DNA of 64,000 bases, from assembly GCA_020736575.1 (NCBI GenBank), contig JAGPYM010000012.1, positions 1-64,000 of the forward strand, written 5' to 3'. The translations under genes and the position numbers were made by a program. The number at the start of each line of letters is the position of its first letter. Position 1 is the stretch's first letter. The notes under the pieces are model-generated. The model was not told where the DNA came from. It did no database searches and saw nothing but the letters and a program-made list of their open reading frames with translations. Source of the DNA: Thelonectria olida (lineage: Eukaryota; Ascomycota; Sordariomycetes; Hypocreales; Nectriaceae). Of the stretch, positions 1 through 11,555 are shown piece by piece.

Positions 1-3000
1 ATCTCTATTACTACTATTAATAACTTACGGATGATAACTTAAATATATTAAATACCTATTAGAATTTAATTATATTATTAAATATAAAAAAGGATTAGAG
101 AATAGTAGAGCTAATACTATTAGCTAATAACTAGACTTTAATATAGGTAAAGTTAAAATAGAAGAATAACTACTAACTTTCACGCTTAAAAGATACTTTA
201 AATAGAAGTATATTATAACTACTATTACTTAATATATTCCTAAATGTTTAATAAAATAATAAAAGGAATATATCTAATAGTTAATTATTAGAAATAAGCT
301 TAAATAACTTATTATTAGATAAGCAGACTAGGTTAACTTAATATTAGAAATAATTACCTATTAAAAAATAATCTACTTACCTAGAAACTAAAAAATAAAT
401 TTATTAAATACTACTACTAAACTATTAAATATTATAAAAAATAGAATAATTTATAATTCTAAAACTTTTTTAATAAGAACTTCTAATAGGAAGGAGCTAG
501 ACTAAATAACTATCTTTATTACAATTAGTACCTAAAGAATAAAGGCCTTACTCTAAGAATAATAGAAAGAACCCCTATTAATAACACCCTTATAGTAATA
601 TATATAGTAAAATAGGGAAACCTACTATTTAAATAGATCTTAAAATATAATAAATAATTACTAAGTAATAAAAAAACAAATAAGTAATAAGTACTAGAAC
701 ACTTATAAGAGGACCTTATATAGAAAATCTATAAATACCCGCTCTATAGATACTAAGGAATTAATAAAACCCTTAAATAAGTTAAAATAATATTTTTATT
801 TCTAAAGTTAAAAAAATAGTTAAGAATATTATTAAATAATGCCTTATTTGTAATAAGATAAAAGCATAATAATATAAACCTTATAAAAAATTATAACCCA
901 TACCAGTTGTAAAACGACTATAAGATTTAATTATTATAAACTTTATTATAAAACTACCCCTATTGCTAGACCCTATAATAAGCATAGCTTATAATAGTAT
1001 TCTAATTATTATTAATAGACTTATTAAATTTTCTTATTTTATTTTATATTAAAAAGTAACTAATATAGAAGAATTTTCCTATATCTTCTTATAAAATATT
1101 ATTAGTATATATAGACTACCTAATATAATTATTTTAAATAGAGGACTACCTTTTTTCTCGAACTTTTAATAATGCCTTATAGTAAAGATCAGACTAAACT
1201 ATAAGTTAACTATAGCCTAAAGACCCTAAGTTAATAGATAAACTAAATAAATAAATCAAGTCTTAGAAACCTACCTTTATTACTATATTAACTATATTTA
1301 AAACAATTAGATTAAGAAGCTGCTAATAGTATAACTAGTATATAATATAGCAACTAATAAAAGTATTAAAATTATACCAAGCTATATAAACTTTAGATTT
1401 ACCCCTAATGCTATAAAGATTTAAGGAATAAACCACTTATACTAGTAGCTATTTTTATATTAAATTAATTTAAGAATTTATATAAAGAAATACATATAGA
1501 ACTTTCTTTTATTTAGAAAATATATAAAAAATACTATAACTAAAAAAGGTTAAAAGGACCAACCTTCTTAAAAGGAGATATAGTACTCTTACTATAAAAA
1601 ACATTAATATAAAAAGACTAAATAAGAAACTTAACTATAAATATATTAGACCTTATAAAATTTTAAAAAGAATCTTAGAAAATAATTATAAACTAGACTT
1701 ACTACTAAAGGTTAAGCTCTATTTAATCTTTTACATTTCCTTACTTAAATTAACTAAAGGAACAGTTATAATTAGAACGAATAATAATATAAAGATTAAA
1801 ATTAAAAACCTTAATAAGTATAAGCAGAATAAATCCTTAATATTATAAAAGAAAATAGATAAATCAAATACCTTATTAAATAGAAAGGCTATAATAAAAA
1901 GGAAAATATATAGAAACTATTAGAATACCTCACTTATATATAGCGCCTGCTAAAGAACTTTTACTAGTAATACTAGAACTAAGTAAGGGATTAAGCTTAT
2001 TAAAACCCTTATTAAGACCTAAAAAAAACTAGTCTACCTTATTAGGAACGCCTAATAATTAAAGGTCGTTTACTACCTAGCTCTTATAAGACTCTAATAC
2101 TAGAAGAATGCTATTATCCTTATCTAACTCCTATATCCCTATTTAAATAATTTAAAACCTTTCTCTTTTACCCTCTTTTTAATTTTATAAATATAAGCTA
2201 AGCGACTTATAGCTTAGGCTAAAAATGATTATAATTCTATAAGTTAGGTATAAAAAACTAGAATTTTATCCCTAGCCTCTTTCTCTTCTAACTTAAGCTT
2301 TTTCTACTGCTTAATAAGCCTATTTACTATATAAAGAAATTAGTAGGAAAAGGGAAGTAGAAATAAAAGAAGAAAATGTATAAGAAAAAGCATATTAATA
2401 CTATTATACATTTAACCCACTAAATATATTACTTACACTTATCTATTTAACTTATATCGTCCATCTTATAAACTAACTAAGGTTTATATTTAAAATAATA
2501 AGTGCAAGGTATATCAGCTGGACGAGAATTCTATTTAAGGAAACAAATTAAAAAATTACACTTAAATGTCTTTTTCGCTTTCAATTTAATTATACAGCCT
2601 AATATTATATTAGTATAGTAGTATAAGAAAAAGAAAAATGGAGGTTTAAATTAACTAACTATTAGTAGTTATATAAGCTTATAAATATAGCCTTAAGGAC
2701 AAAACTAATAGAGGGGAGATATTATATTACAGTCTATAATAACCATCCTATTATATACTAGAAAATAGCCCCACTTTTACCATCTAATTATTAAAGGATT
2801 ACCTTTTAAAATGCGATTTAAGTGTTTGGATCACTCTTACTATTATAATCTAAAAGAAGGCTTATAGTTTTAATTATAATTTAAGGAAAACACCTTTAGT
2901 ATATAAATATATTTATTTAGCCTACTAGATAGATATAGCTACTTTAGCTTTTAATATAACTTAATTATACTTATCTACTTTAAGCATATTACTAGATATA

Positions 3001-3102
3001 ATAACCTACTATATTATTTAGACCTTAACGCCCTAATCTCTCTACTAATATAAACCTAGAACCCTCTAGTCTTATCCATTGGGAATTGACCAGATCGTTA
3101 TA
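1..3102 (+). mobile_element. RIP-degraded Ty3/gypsy chromovirus (3' part)
   Basis: Very AT-rich sequence with no long open frame. Reading through the stops on the + strand still gives an ordered gypsy pol: the RNase H end near 40-200 (a YKKGLENSRAN-like stretch), an HHCC zinc finger at about 690-860 (DPLYRY-like then CLICNK), the integrase core at about 920-1300 (INRLIKFSYFI-like, then a decayed DRG motif), a GPY/F-like region to about 1760, and a chromodomain at 1824-1979 (IKYLIK*KGYNKKENI). Nearly all damage is TGG/CAA/CGA turned to stop and Asp turned to Asn, the C-to-T and G-to-A pattern of RIP. A purine tract at 2710-2720 is followed by a possible 3' LTR at about 2725-3102, starting TATTAC and ending CGTTATA (probably TGTTAC...CGTTACA before RIP). 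The 5' part lies outside the window. The element is dead. Confidence 0.85.
2725..3102 (+). repeat. Putative 3' LTR of the RIP-degraded gypsy element
   Basis: The stretch begins just after the purine-rich tract at 2710-2720, the usual place of a polypurine primer, and ends just before sequence that reads as a different transposon. Both ends fit a TG...CA LTR after RIP. The 5' LTR is not in the window, so the borders cannot be confirmed by comparison. About 378 bp would be normal for a fungal LTR. Confidence 0.4.
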
Positions 3103-3104
3103 AA

Positions 3105-3719
3105 AAGTATATATTATTTATATTAATAGCTTCTATTTTAAAATAATACTTTATTAAAATATATAAACTAGCTTAAAATAAAACTATAATAAAAGAGAAT
3201 ATTTAAAGCAGTTTTTCTAGTTTTAAAATATAACTAATTAATATATAAAAGCTGCTAAATAAGGTAGTTATTACTAAGCAACTACCTCAGTTTAAAACGC
3301 CCCCTAAAACACTAAAATAATAGAAAATAATACTTAAAAATATGCCTTTTATATTAAAAAATAAGGCTTAACTAACCTCCCAGCTAGATTTACTTTAATA
3401 GGACCTTAGTAATTATAAATACTAAATGTATATAATAGTAAAAAAAGCTAGAAATAAGCTTAACCTTTAGAATAGTATTATTATAAAATTAAGGGCAAAA
3501 AACACATATCTAGAGGCATAGCTAGAATCACAAAAGCCAATAGGTCGTAAAGCAGTTTAGTACAATCTAGCAGCTAATTTTCCTATATAAGAAGACATCT
3601 AGAAGGCAGCGCCTAAGAAGAAAAAGCAGTCGGCCAAAAAGCGGCGCGCTAAGAAGCCCCCAGCGAAGCAGACATCGGACCAAATAGCAGGATTAAATAT
3701 GTATAATATGATAAGTTCA
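3105..3719 (+). pseudogene. pogo/Fot1-like DDE transposase, decayed C-terminal part
   Basis: Read through its stops on the + strand, this stretch gives the C-terminal tail typical of Fot1/pogo DDE_1 transposases: a TIIKENI...FK-like block at about 3200 (TKENI...FRATGIYP in intact members), KQLPQFKTPPKT, then an LRAKNTYLEA*LESQKPIGRK coiled region at about 3480-3560 and a Lys/Arg-rich end. Positions 3160-3600 are RIP-damaged. From about 3600 to 3719 the frame is open and GC-normal. The DDE catalytic half is absent, probably displaced upstream by the gypsy insertion. After the stop, near 3795-3830, the motif GCGCG(G)AAAGGGGGGT occurs twice and may be subterminal repeat sequence of the element. 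Confidence 0.65.
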
Positions 3720-4179
3720 TTCCAGGTTTAGCTAGCAAATTTATATTAATTTCGTGGAGAAATGCGGTCTTAAAGTTATGCGGCAATCTGGTCAAGTTGC
3801 GCGAAAGGGGGGTCTGCGCGGAAAGGGGGGTGGTGACTCTACCATGTGCTTAATTTGTCCTCCAATTGGAATACCCCATCGAAGCATGAAGAATGGAGAA
3901 AAGGTAAGCATGGAGCGTAATCCTTGAACAAGCTGAACCTATTCGAGCAGTCTTTTCGAGCAACCTCTTATAAGTCAAACACAGCCACCGATGCCATCAT
4001 CCACATCGGCACGTCGAATCACCGTCCCGACGCCCGCATCTATTGAGCTGCGGGTCGAATGGGGGGATAAAGAGGGGTACGTACCGAGTACTCTTCGCCG
4101 TATATATGACCTCTAGCACATCCGCCATCTTGCAACAACAGAACATCTTCAAAGCACCCCATTTACAGCCGTTGCAATC
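3720..4179. other. Intergenic: transposon edge to first gene
   Basis: Base composition returns abruptly to normal. The stretch holds the possible DNA-transposon end with the doubled AAAGGGGGGT motif (3795-3830) and the presumed promoter of the gene at 4180. A frame open from 4043 overlaps that gene out of phase and is not supported as coding. Confidence 0.5.
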
Positions 4180-5958
4180 ATGGGCAGACTCGTCAAACTC
4201 ATTGGCTCAGGTATCGGCCTCACCTCTGAAGCCATCCATGCAGCCCGCAACCGTTCATCCAACCAAGAGTCCGCCTCTTCCTCTTCCAACACTGCTAATC
4301 CCCCGCCAGCGGCGAGTATGTCATCGCCGACGACGAGACAGCCGACGCGCTTATCCGCGAGGGACGTGCAGAGCTACCGGCATATTCCGACCAAGATCAG
4401 TTGAGCCATGCCGAAGGCAAGAAACTGAGCAAGGCCGCTGAGGCCGGGTACGCCTCAGACGGGTATGGCGAGTCTAATTATTCAGATTCCCTGGAGCGTG
4501 GCGTCGATCAAGATGAGGCCGTCTGGGAGCTCGATGAGACGGCGCAGCGTGTGAGGCCGCCGGCATACGAAGAATTGGAATCTACTTCTGCGCCTGCTCC
4601 TGAGAGTGAGGAGGCCAAACAACAGCATGAAGAGGATATTGTTCGTTCTCTTGTACGTAAGGCGGGGCCAGTTCAGACCGTGCAGCGCATTCCTTGTCCT
4701 GTCATCATTCCTCAGCGAAGACCCGGCAAAAAGGATCGAGGCTTTGTGCGCGCGTATGCACCCGTGTTGGGGGATTGTGGTATCAACCAGGACGTCTTTT
4801 TGGCGTTCCTAGAGGGCTTCTTTCAATCGAGCAAGGTTAGTTACCATCCCCTCCCTTCCACCATGCTCTTATCCTTATTGACGGCGAATGCAGGCTTCAA
4901 AATGGGTTGAGGTAGTCTTTGTAGCAGCCGGCATTGTTGGTTTCGTCCCCGAAGCTGCCGCTCAAATAACGAGCGCCGTCGTTCAAGTCGTCGCCGGAAC
5001 AGCCCGTGAACTACAATCGCGTCACCGTGCCAACACGTTCCTTGACCGAGTGAACCAAGACCTCTTCATGCCTCGCGGGCTATACGCCATGGTCATGGCA
5101 TTCAAGGACGAGGTCCCAGGCCAGCAGTCTGGACCTCTCGGCCGACTTTCCCAAACACTCGGCCAGACGCTCTTCGCAACCGGGAGGGTCGATGTGAACC
5201 AGTCAGGTGCAAAACCAAACTTCGATCCCAACCCTACAATCGCAAAGTATACCCAGACCGACGAACACGCAGAAACGAACAAGATCAAGCAGCAATTGAA
5301 AAACATCAGGGTCGTCAGCGGTAAGACTCGTGGCCAGATTCAACTGCCTGAGGCGGCGCCGTTGGTATATCCCGACTTAGACCGCGCTGCGGCACAGGCG
5401 ACGGACGGCAAGGGAAAAGAGTCTGAGGCGATGAGCGAGAAGTTCAAGGGTGCGGGAGCCTGGGTGCAAGACTATTTTGATAGAAAGGCGCAGGCCTCAT
5501 ACGTGAGTACTACTTCACTTACATTTGTCCGTTATAACACTGCTGACAAAAGCCAGGAGTACAACAACCCAGGGTCTTCTCTGGCTGTCCCGGAGTCAGG
5601 GCGCCAGGGCTTTGTCTCACGCTACAGCGACCCGAACCATCCGGCGAACAACGGAAGGCTCATCTCGTTGCTCACCGGTGGCAAGATTGAAGGCAGACCG
5701 GGCCCGATAAAACGGGCTGCCAATTCCATCAGGGAGTCTCGAGAGGCCAGGCGGAATATTGGAGGAGAATCCCCAGGTGAACCGATTCAGGGGAGCGAGC
5801 CGCAACGTCCGCGCAAGAGGAGACCCGGCCTCATCAAGAAGGTTCTGCAGCAGGACGTGTTGTATCTTCTAATTGTCAACATGCCCACTGAGGAAGAGAT
5901 GCAGCAATCGGTTGCTCAGCTGGAACGTCTCATGCAGGGCGCTGGGCAGCACGTATGA
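4180..5958 (+). CDS. Conserved fungal protein of unknown function, 4 exons
   Basis: Proposed exons are 4180-4268, 4310-4835, 4894-5502 and 5557-5958, giving about 541 aa. Introns 2 (58 nt) and 3 (54 nt, in phase, with a GCTGAC branch) have good signals. Intron 1 is only 41 nt with a weak GTCCGC donor. It is invoked because the N-terminus (MGRLVKLIGSGIGLTSEAIHAA) and the following EYVIADDETADAL block are in different frames, so a one-base indel is the alternative. The N-terminus is followed by an acidic low-complexity region, then an Ala-rich hydrophobic helix with the block FLDRVNQDLFMPRGLYAMVM, and a basic C-terminus. The N- and C-terminal blocks look like those of a lineage-wide ascomycete family with no known activity. 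No signal peptide or catalytic motif is visible. No function is proposed. Confidence 0.7.
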
Positions 5959-7116
5959 CGTTAAGACTCTTAATGGCTGCAGTTGTACGTTTAGTCAGTG
6001 CGAGGAATCAATTTGCATTGATGGCCTTGTGTCAAATACCACATGGGGGAATAAGTAATACTAGTAGCTGACGGAACTTTATACCAACTCTCTTGGAACT
6101 TGCAAGTCCGGCTCATTCCAACGACCATTTTATAATCCACGATATATGGAAGATGCTAATATTTGCGCGCGCAGCTGTTTATTAGGAAATTATCCAAAAG
6201 TAATCCATAGAGATTACTTGAGTTATTGGAGGAGTTCAAGAGCGACTTGCGGGAAATCCAGCCAGTCCAGGAACAAGCTGCCATAGAACCACAAGCGGAC
6301 CAAAACTGACGAATGTAAGATCTCCAAAAAAGGTAAACTAGAGCGACCACCTAACGAGTGCACCCAGAGACATGTCGTAGCCACATTGACTTGTTTGGCA
6401 CTCTTGAGGATCTGCTGCAAGTAGTCCGGGTCATACCCATTCCAGTTGAGTCCGTTTCCGTTGGCCTGTTTGATCCCGTCCAGTTTTTCCTGTCCATTGT
6501 TGCTTGCAAAAAAACTTCCAAGCAAGTGCAACTCGTTTGGATGAAAGGTGTATGGATCGACTTACACAAGCCCGGCCACATTCCGATGCTGGGCGTTGGG
6601 CAAGCATCTGTTTTGCTGGGAGGTGAAAGCCCGCGACTACTTGGTCATTTCCATGGTAGTGCCATATTTAATGTCCCAGGAGCCTGCGGAACTTGTGTGA
6701 CAAAAGCAGCGTTGACCGCCTTGCTGTTAAAGTTGATTCCAACAGCCTCCTTGGACACGATTGACACATCGATGCCAGTATCCTGTTGGGCCGAGTACTG
6801 AGCGATGTAGAGCCTGACTCTAACATACCGATCTCACCCCCTGACCCTTACCAGGCTCTAACCTGTATATCCCGTTTGCCCTGAACTCGAGGTGTTCATA
6901 AACGCAGTTGTGGCGTGCATAATTCACTACTCCTAGACGCTAGCTAGGCTCCAATACATCCTCCGGCCATTCTCTTCCTCCGAACGATGACTTATATAAG
7001 TGGGGTCATGTTTGGACCATTTTCGTCTGGCTCCTTATTTCATGTCTTATTACTCTTGATCTCTTTCTCCCCGACACTTCGTTCAGTCAAGAAAAACCAG
7101 CTTCGATCATTGAACC
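5959..7116. other. Intergenic, with a possible gene relic
   Basis: Holds the 3' flank of the 4180 gene, a protein-like but broken stretch on the minus strand (listed separately, 6223-6800) and the promoter of the gene at 7117. No intact gene is seen. Confidence 0.4.
6223..6800 (-). pseudogene. Possible decayed minus-strand gene, unidentified
   Basis: Two protein-like segments lie in different minus-strand frames. The upstream one (about 6650-6800) includes DVSIVSKEAVGINFNSKAVN and ends at a stop. The downstream one (about 6223-6531) includes QANGNGLNWNGYDPDYLQQI and ATTCLWVHS. A GTAAGT at about 6560 could be a donor but does not join the two frames cleanly. Composition is protein-like, yet I do not recognise a family. 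It may be a relic or chance. Confidence 0.2.
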
Positions 7117-8443
7117 ATGGTCGGCACATTTCTCAAAGTCGGCTTATCCGCCGCAGCCCTGCTCGCCTTCGTCTTTGAGGTCTTTCTCAAGGATCCCATC
7201 TGGCTGGGGCTCGGCATTGGGAAGACGCCCCAGCCCATCTCCGACTTCCCCTACACTTGCCGCTCCATCGTCGACTCGAGAATGGAGGCTTGTGAAGACA
7301 TGTGGTTGTCTGAGTCAACTCGACAGTTGTTTCTCGCCTGCTCGGATCCCCTTGCTCGTCCTTATTGGATGCCAAAGTGAGTAGTTCGTTCCTCATCGCG
7401 TTGCACCTGAAGCTATGCACAAACACTCACATGGACAAATTGCACACAAACAGCGTTGCCCACTTCAACCTCTCGGCTCGCTCCCAAAAAGACGCAATCG
7501 TCGTGTTGGACATTGACAAGCCCCTCGACGACGAGTTTCAATTGCGCTCTCTACAAACTCCGGGTTTTACCGGAACTGCAGGGGATGGACGACTCGACCT
7601 GGTCGGATTTGCTGGCATTGAGAATCCCGAAGACCGGTCCATCAGACTATTCATCATCAACCACCGTCCTTCAGTCGACGCCGAGACCGGGGAATTCCTG
7701 AATCATGCCGTTTTCGGTGCCAATTCCACTGTTGAACTGTTTGAAACAGGGTCTGATGCTAGCGAACTGAAGCACCGTCATACGTATGCTTCTCAACACA
7801 TCGCCACGCCAAACAGGGTTGCCGCTCTGGGACCCGACTCTTTTTACGTGACAAACGACCACGGACCAAACAAGCTTGGACTAAAGCATCATCTCTCTCC
7901 TTTCCTTGGCACCGGAGACGTGACGTTTTGCGACAAGGAACACGGTTGCAAGTCGGTCGCAGGAGGACTAAAGTTCCCCAACGGCCTCGTCCACGGCCAC
8001 GACGGACTCGTTTACGTGCCGAACTCCATGATCGGCACGATCTCCGTATTTCGCCGATTGGAGAACAACGATATCGAGAAGGTGGAAGAAATTCCCGTCG
8101 GCTACAGCATAGACAACCTATCCGTCGACCAGAACGGCGACGTCTACGTAGCCGCATTCCCCAGGGGCATCGACATCTTCAAAGCCTACGAGGATCCATA
8201 TAATGCGCGTCCTGCTGCCGCTGCGCTGCGTCTTCGGAAGTTGGACATAGGCTACGTACTTGACAAGGTTATCGAGGATGGGCTCGGGGAGAAGTTGCCG
8301 GCGACAACCACTGTGATACACGATGCAAAGACAGGGCGGCTATTCATGAGCAGTGAGTATAGTTTGCCTTTTGTGAGAAGTAATGCTAACCCGTTTCAGG
8401 TGTCATTTCGCCCTTTATCGCAGTGTGCGAGCCTCGAAAGTAG
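7117..8443 (+). CDS. Paraoxonase/arylesterase-like beta-propeller protein
   Basis: Exons 7117-7376, 7454-8352 and 8400-8443 give about 400 aa. The introns (77 and 47 nt) have GTGAGT donors and CAG acceptors, and the second splice gives the short end SVISPFIAVCEPRK. Residues about 5-25 form one hydrophobic segment that could be a signal anchor. The body has serum paraoxonase features: FYVTNDHG (compare FYATNDHYF in PON1), a PNGLVHGHDGLVYVPNS blade and GYSIDNLSVDQNGDVYVA. The family folds as a six-bladed calcium-binding propeller and hydrolyses lactones or aryl esters; the substrate here is unknown. It ends 65 bp from the end of the oppositely oriented FAD oxidoreductase gene. That tail-to-tail placement alone does not show a shared pathway. 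Confidence 0.85.
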
Positions 8444-8508
8444 AAGAAATGTCCCTGTACTCCAGCCACTCATGTACTGTTACGAATAATTTACAATCGC
8501 ACCTCTTC

Positions 8509-10488
8509 CTAAACTCGGCAAAGCCGACCATCATGACCTTGCTTCCACCTCTCATTTCCCACGCAAGGAGTGCACCAGAATACATCTTGAGGATCTGCCT
8601 CCCGCTTAATAGACAGCAGCCTCTCGTAGTTGTCGCCCCAGAAAGTGTGCTGGAAGTCATCTTCAAAAGGATATGCCTTGCGGTTCTTGTTAGTCCATGA
8701 ATAGAAGAAAGCGCTCTGCAACTAACCTCGTTGATGTACGCTCCAGTGTCTGGGGCCAGCTTGCGAAACGGTTCGAATCCTGTCTCCAAGGCGTCCATGG
8801 CCTCCTTCTTTGAGGTATCGTTGAAGGGTAGGAACCCGTGCGCGGCGACTGAAATGAACAGTGTCAGCATCTCTTAGAGTGGAAATGGAATTAGTGGGCG
8901 ACATACTGGCGTGAACATAAGCCTTTCGCCAACCAGGATTGACTGAATCGCTACCGCCCCGGGGCGAAGCATTGTGCACTCCTTTCCCTGATACAATATA
9001 TGCCATCAGAGTGTTGGAGATGCCACATGCCGACTTGACAGCCGCTGACAACTTGGACTCGTCACCTTCAAGCGCCTCTTTGTCCAACAGCCTCGAGACT
9101 AGATACGTGCTGTTACCCGCCGTCCCTTGATCGTAATGGTCGTCAAACCACTCGAGAAATGAGTCATAGTGATTTGCACTGGCACTAAATTGAACAGCGC
9201 CTGGCCATCGACTTTGAATAGTTTGGTTGATCGGAGCCACAAGATTTTCTAAGTACTGGACATCGCCAGCATCTTGCAGGATGAACTGACCCAGAATCCC
9301 GGCAACTTCTTTAGGTGCGCCCGGACTTGGCACAGGGTTTGGGAATCGCGAAGTTATGAACGAATAGCCTGAGAGCCCAGCATTTTCCAGTGACGGGTAC
9401 TGCGAGAGGACGTATGCGATCAGATCAAAGAGGTAGGGGAACTCTGGGACGGTCATAATCATCCAGGGTGCATTGAGGATCTTGGGTGTCGGATGAGCCT
9501 TGACCGTGATGGACGTCAGCACTCCAAATGTTGAGCCGCCGCCCTGTTACTTCAGTGTCAGTATCTGATTTCTCCTTCAGCAAGACAAGGCACCACTTAC
9601 GCCTCGCATCGCCCAGAACAGATCGGCGTGTTTCTTTTCGTTGGCGGTGACTATCTCCCCGCTCGGCGTCACCAGCTCCATTTGCAAGACCTGATCAGCA
9701 GCGAGGCCATATCGCGGTGACAAGATCGAGTGTCCACCACCAGTGATGTATCCGCCAAGTCCGACCGATTTTGCGCCGCCGCCGACGATGGTCTCGTTGA
9801 ATTTGTCCGCAAAGGAGTACAGGTCGTATATCTGGGCGCCCGCCCCAGCAGTGATTGCATTTCCAGAAATGCTTGTGTCGCAGCCGTCGAGCTTGAAGCT
9901 TCCCTCGTGGTGGGCAATGCTGTTGAGGTGATGGGTCCAAATGGATAATGCCCCAGGAGCGATGGACCGTCCGATGAAATCGTGGCCTGTATTTTTCACG
10001 ACCAAGCGGACGTTATGTTTTCGAGCTAGCTATGCTGTTAGTGCTTGCTCAGAAATGTAAAAGCGCAACTCACCAAAGTCAACACCCAGCTTCACATGCT
10101 CGGGCGTTGTCGCATTGACGACATATGTTGGATAACCCTGGGCACTACAGTGATAGTCCTCGTCCGGCAAGCAAGTGTAGTTTGTGAACTGATCCCATAT
10201 GACAGAGACGGGGTTCTTGGAATGGAACTCGTACGAGCTCCAGTCGACCCTGACTTTTTCGCAAGCCGAAGAGTCGTATTCAGGCCAGCCAGGGTGACAC
10301 GCCGCGGCTGGAGGGTCCGGATGGAGCAGTCTTCCTCCGAGAGACTTGTTCAGATGGTCCCAAGCATGCTTGGACGGCCAGTCTGGCGTTCCAGGAAAGG
10401 CTTTACAGACCTTTTCTGGGAGGCAGCCTGCGTTGGCAAATGGGGGCACGCAGAGTGCAGAGAGGACGAATTGAGAAAATCGAGTCAT
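8509..10488 (-). CDS. Secreted FAD-linked oxidoreductase (VAO/BBE type)
   Basis: Five exons on the minus strand: 10074-10488, 9601-10025, 8907-9543, 8727-8848 and 8509-8676, separated by introns of 48, 57, 58 and 50 nt. The start has a clear signal peptide (MTRFSQFVLSALCVPPFANA). The FAD-binding domain carries NTGHDFIGRS, whose His is the usual covalent FAD attachment site, and KSVGLGGYITGGGHSILSPR. The C-terminal berberine-bridge segment is ADPQDVFWCTPCVGNERW. These enzymes oxidise alcohols, sugars or secondary metabolites with O2, and many fungal members are secreted or sit in metabolite clusters. The substrate cannot be read from the sequence. For the last intron the acceptor at 8677 was preferred over 8686: it gives a 50-nt instead of a 41-nt intron and yields the family-like NEAYPFEDD. 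Confidence 0.9.
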
Positions 10489-11555
10489 GGTAAGAGGCTT
10501 CTTGATACCCGCAAAAAGAATGCCTTGGAAAGAATCATGAAAATTGTTGGAGGACCCTGTGTGACTTTTATGTCAACTCGGCCATGGTTAAAACTCGCGA
10601 CATGATACCCAAATGCACTCGCCCAGCATGTCTGCCGTGGCGGGCATGATGTTGCGAGGCTAAGAAGTGCAGGCCATGTTTAGTCTGACGGATGTAACAC
10701 GGATCGACGCAATTGTTGACTTTGATTGGCCACTTGTGTCATAGGAGAGAACTTTAACCACTTACATTTCTCCGTATTTCTCGGACTGCATGCGATGCGG
10801 TGCAACATTTGCTGTGGCATTGTGGGGGGATTGCTTGGGAGGAATATACGATGAATACGATTGGGGAGGCGAAGAAGTTGTGCCAAACAAGCCACCACCA
10901 ATAAGGCAGACAGGTGCAATTACTGGGATGGGAAGAGAGGAATCATGATCGACAGTAAAAAGATGATTTCTTGGTCGTGTCCAAGCCATGCAAGGATCGG
11001 GACATAAGGCTGACCGTGGAAATGGACGGTGGTTCTTAACACTTGCGACGTCTTACAGCCCAAGGAGCTCGGAAAGAGGATGCAGCCAAGGCGAAAAATG
11101 GAAAGAGGTGTGTAGGATGGAACTATATGCCTATTTCCGCAGAGCATTCAAACCATTGGAAGTTCTACAAGAATATTAATACCTCGAGGAAGTCATTATC
11201 TGTGTTACCCTACAGTTTGAAAGCACAGTCCAGAGCTTCAATACGCACTGTCCTGCATGTTTAATTGAAACTAAGCCCAAAGGGGCTACCCTCGGAACAT
11301 CATCCCCAACCCTCTGCTGTCTCCCGAGTGCAGTCTAACCTGATCAGGTAATTGCATGAACCGCCGCCCCCTAAATTATCGCCATTGCCCTCACGCGACA
11401 GCTTCATTTTTTATTCCCTCTTTTGCTGGATATCGCGCGCATCAGCCACACACAGACGACGATGCTGCCCGTCACGCTCCTTTCATGTCTCAGTATCTGA
11501 TTTGATCTCTTCCACTCTCTCTCTATCCGAGTCTTAGTCACTCCTTCAGCGCGCA
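10489..11555. other. Divergent promoter region
   Basis: Lies between the starts of the FAD oxidoreductase (minus) and the GPI protein (plus). Short open frames on both strands have no protein-like character. The last 200 bases are pyrimidine-rich, as is common in fungal 5' leaders. Confidence 0.5.

Noticed and set aside
4043..4441. 132-aa plus-strand frame upstream of and overlapping the 4180 gene
   Set aside because: It overlaps the well-formed N-terminus MGRLVKLIGSG in another frame and has no protein-like pattern.
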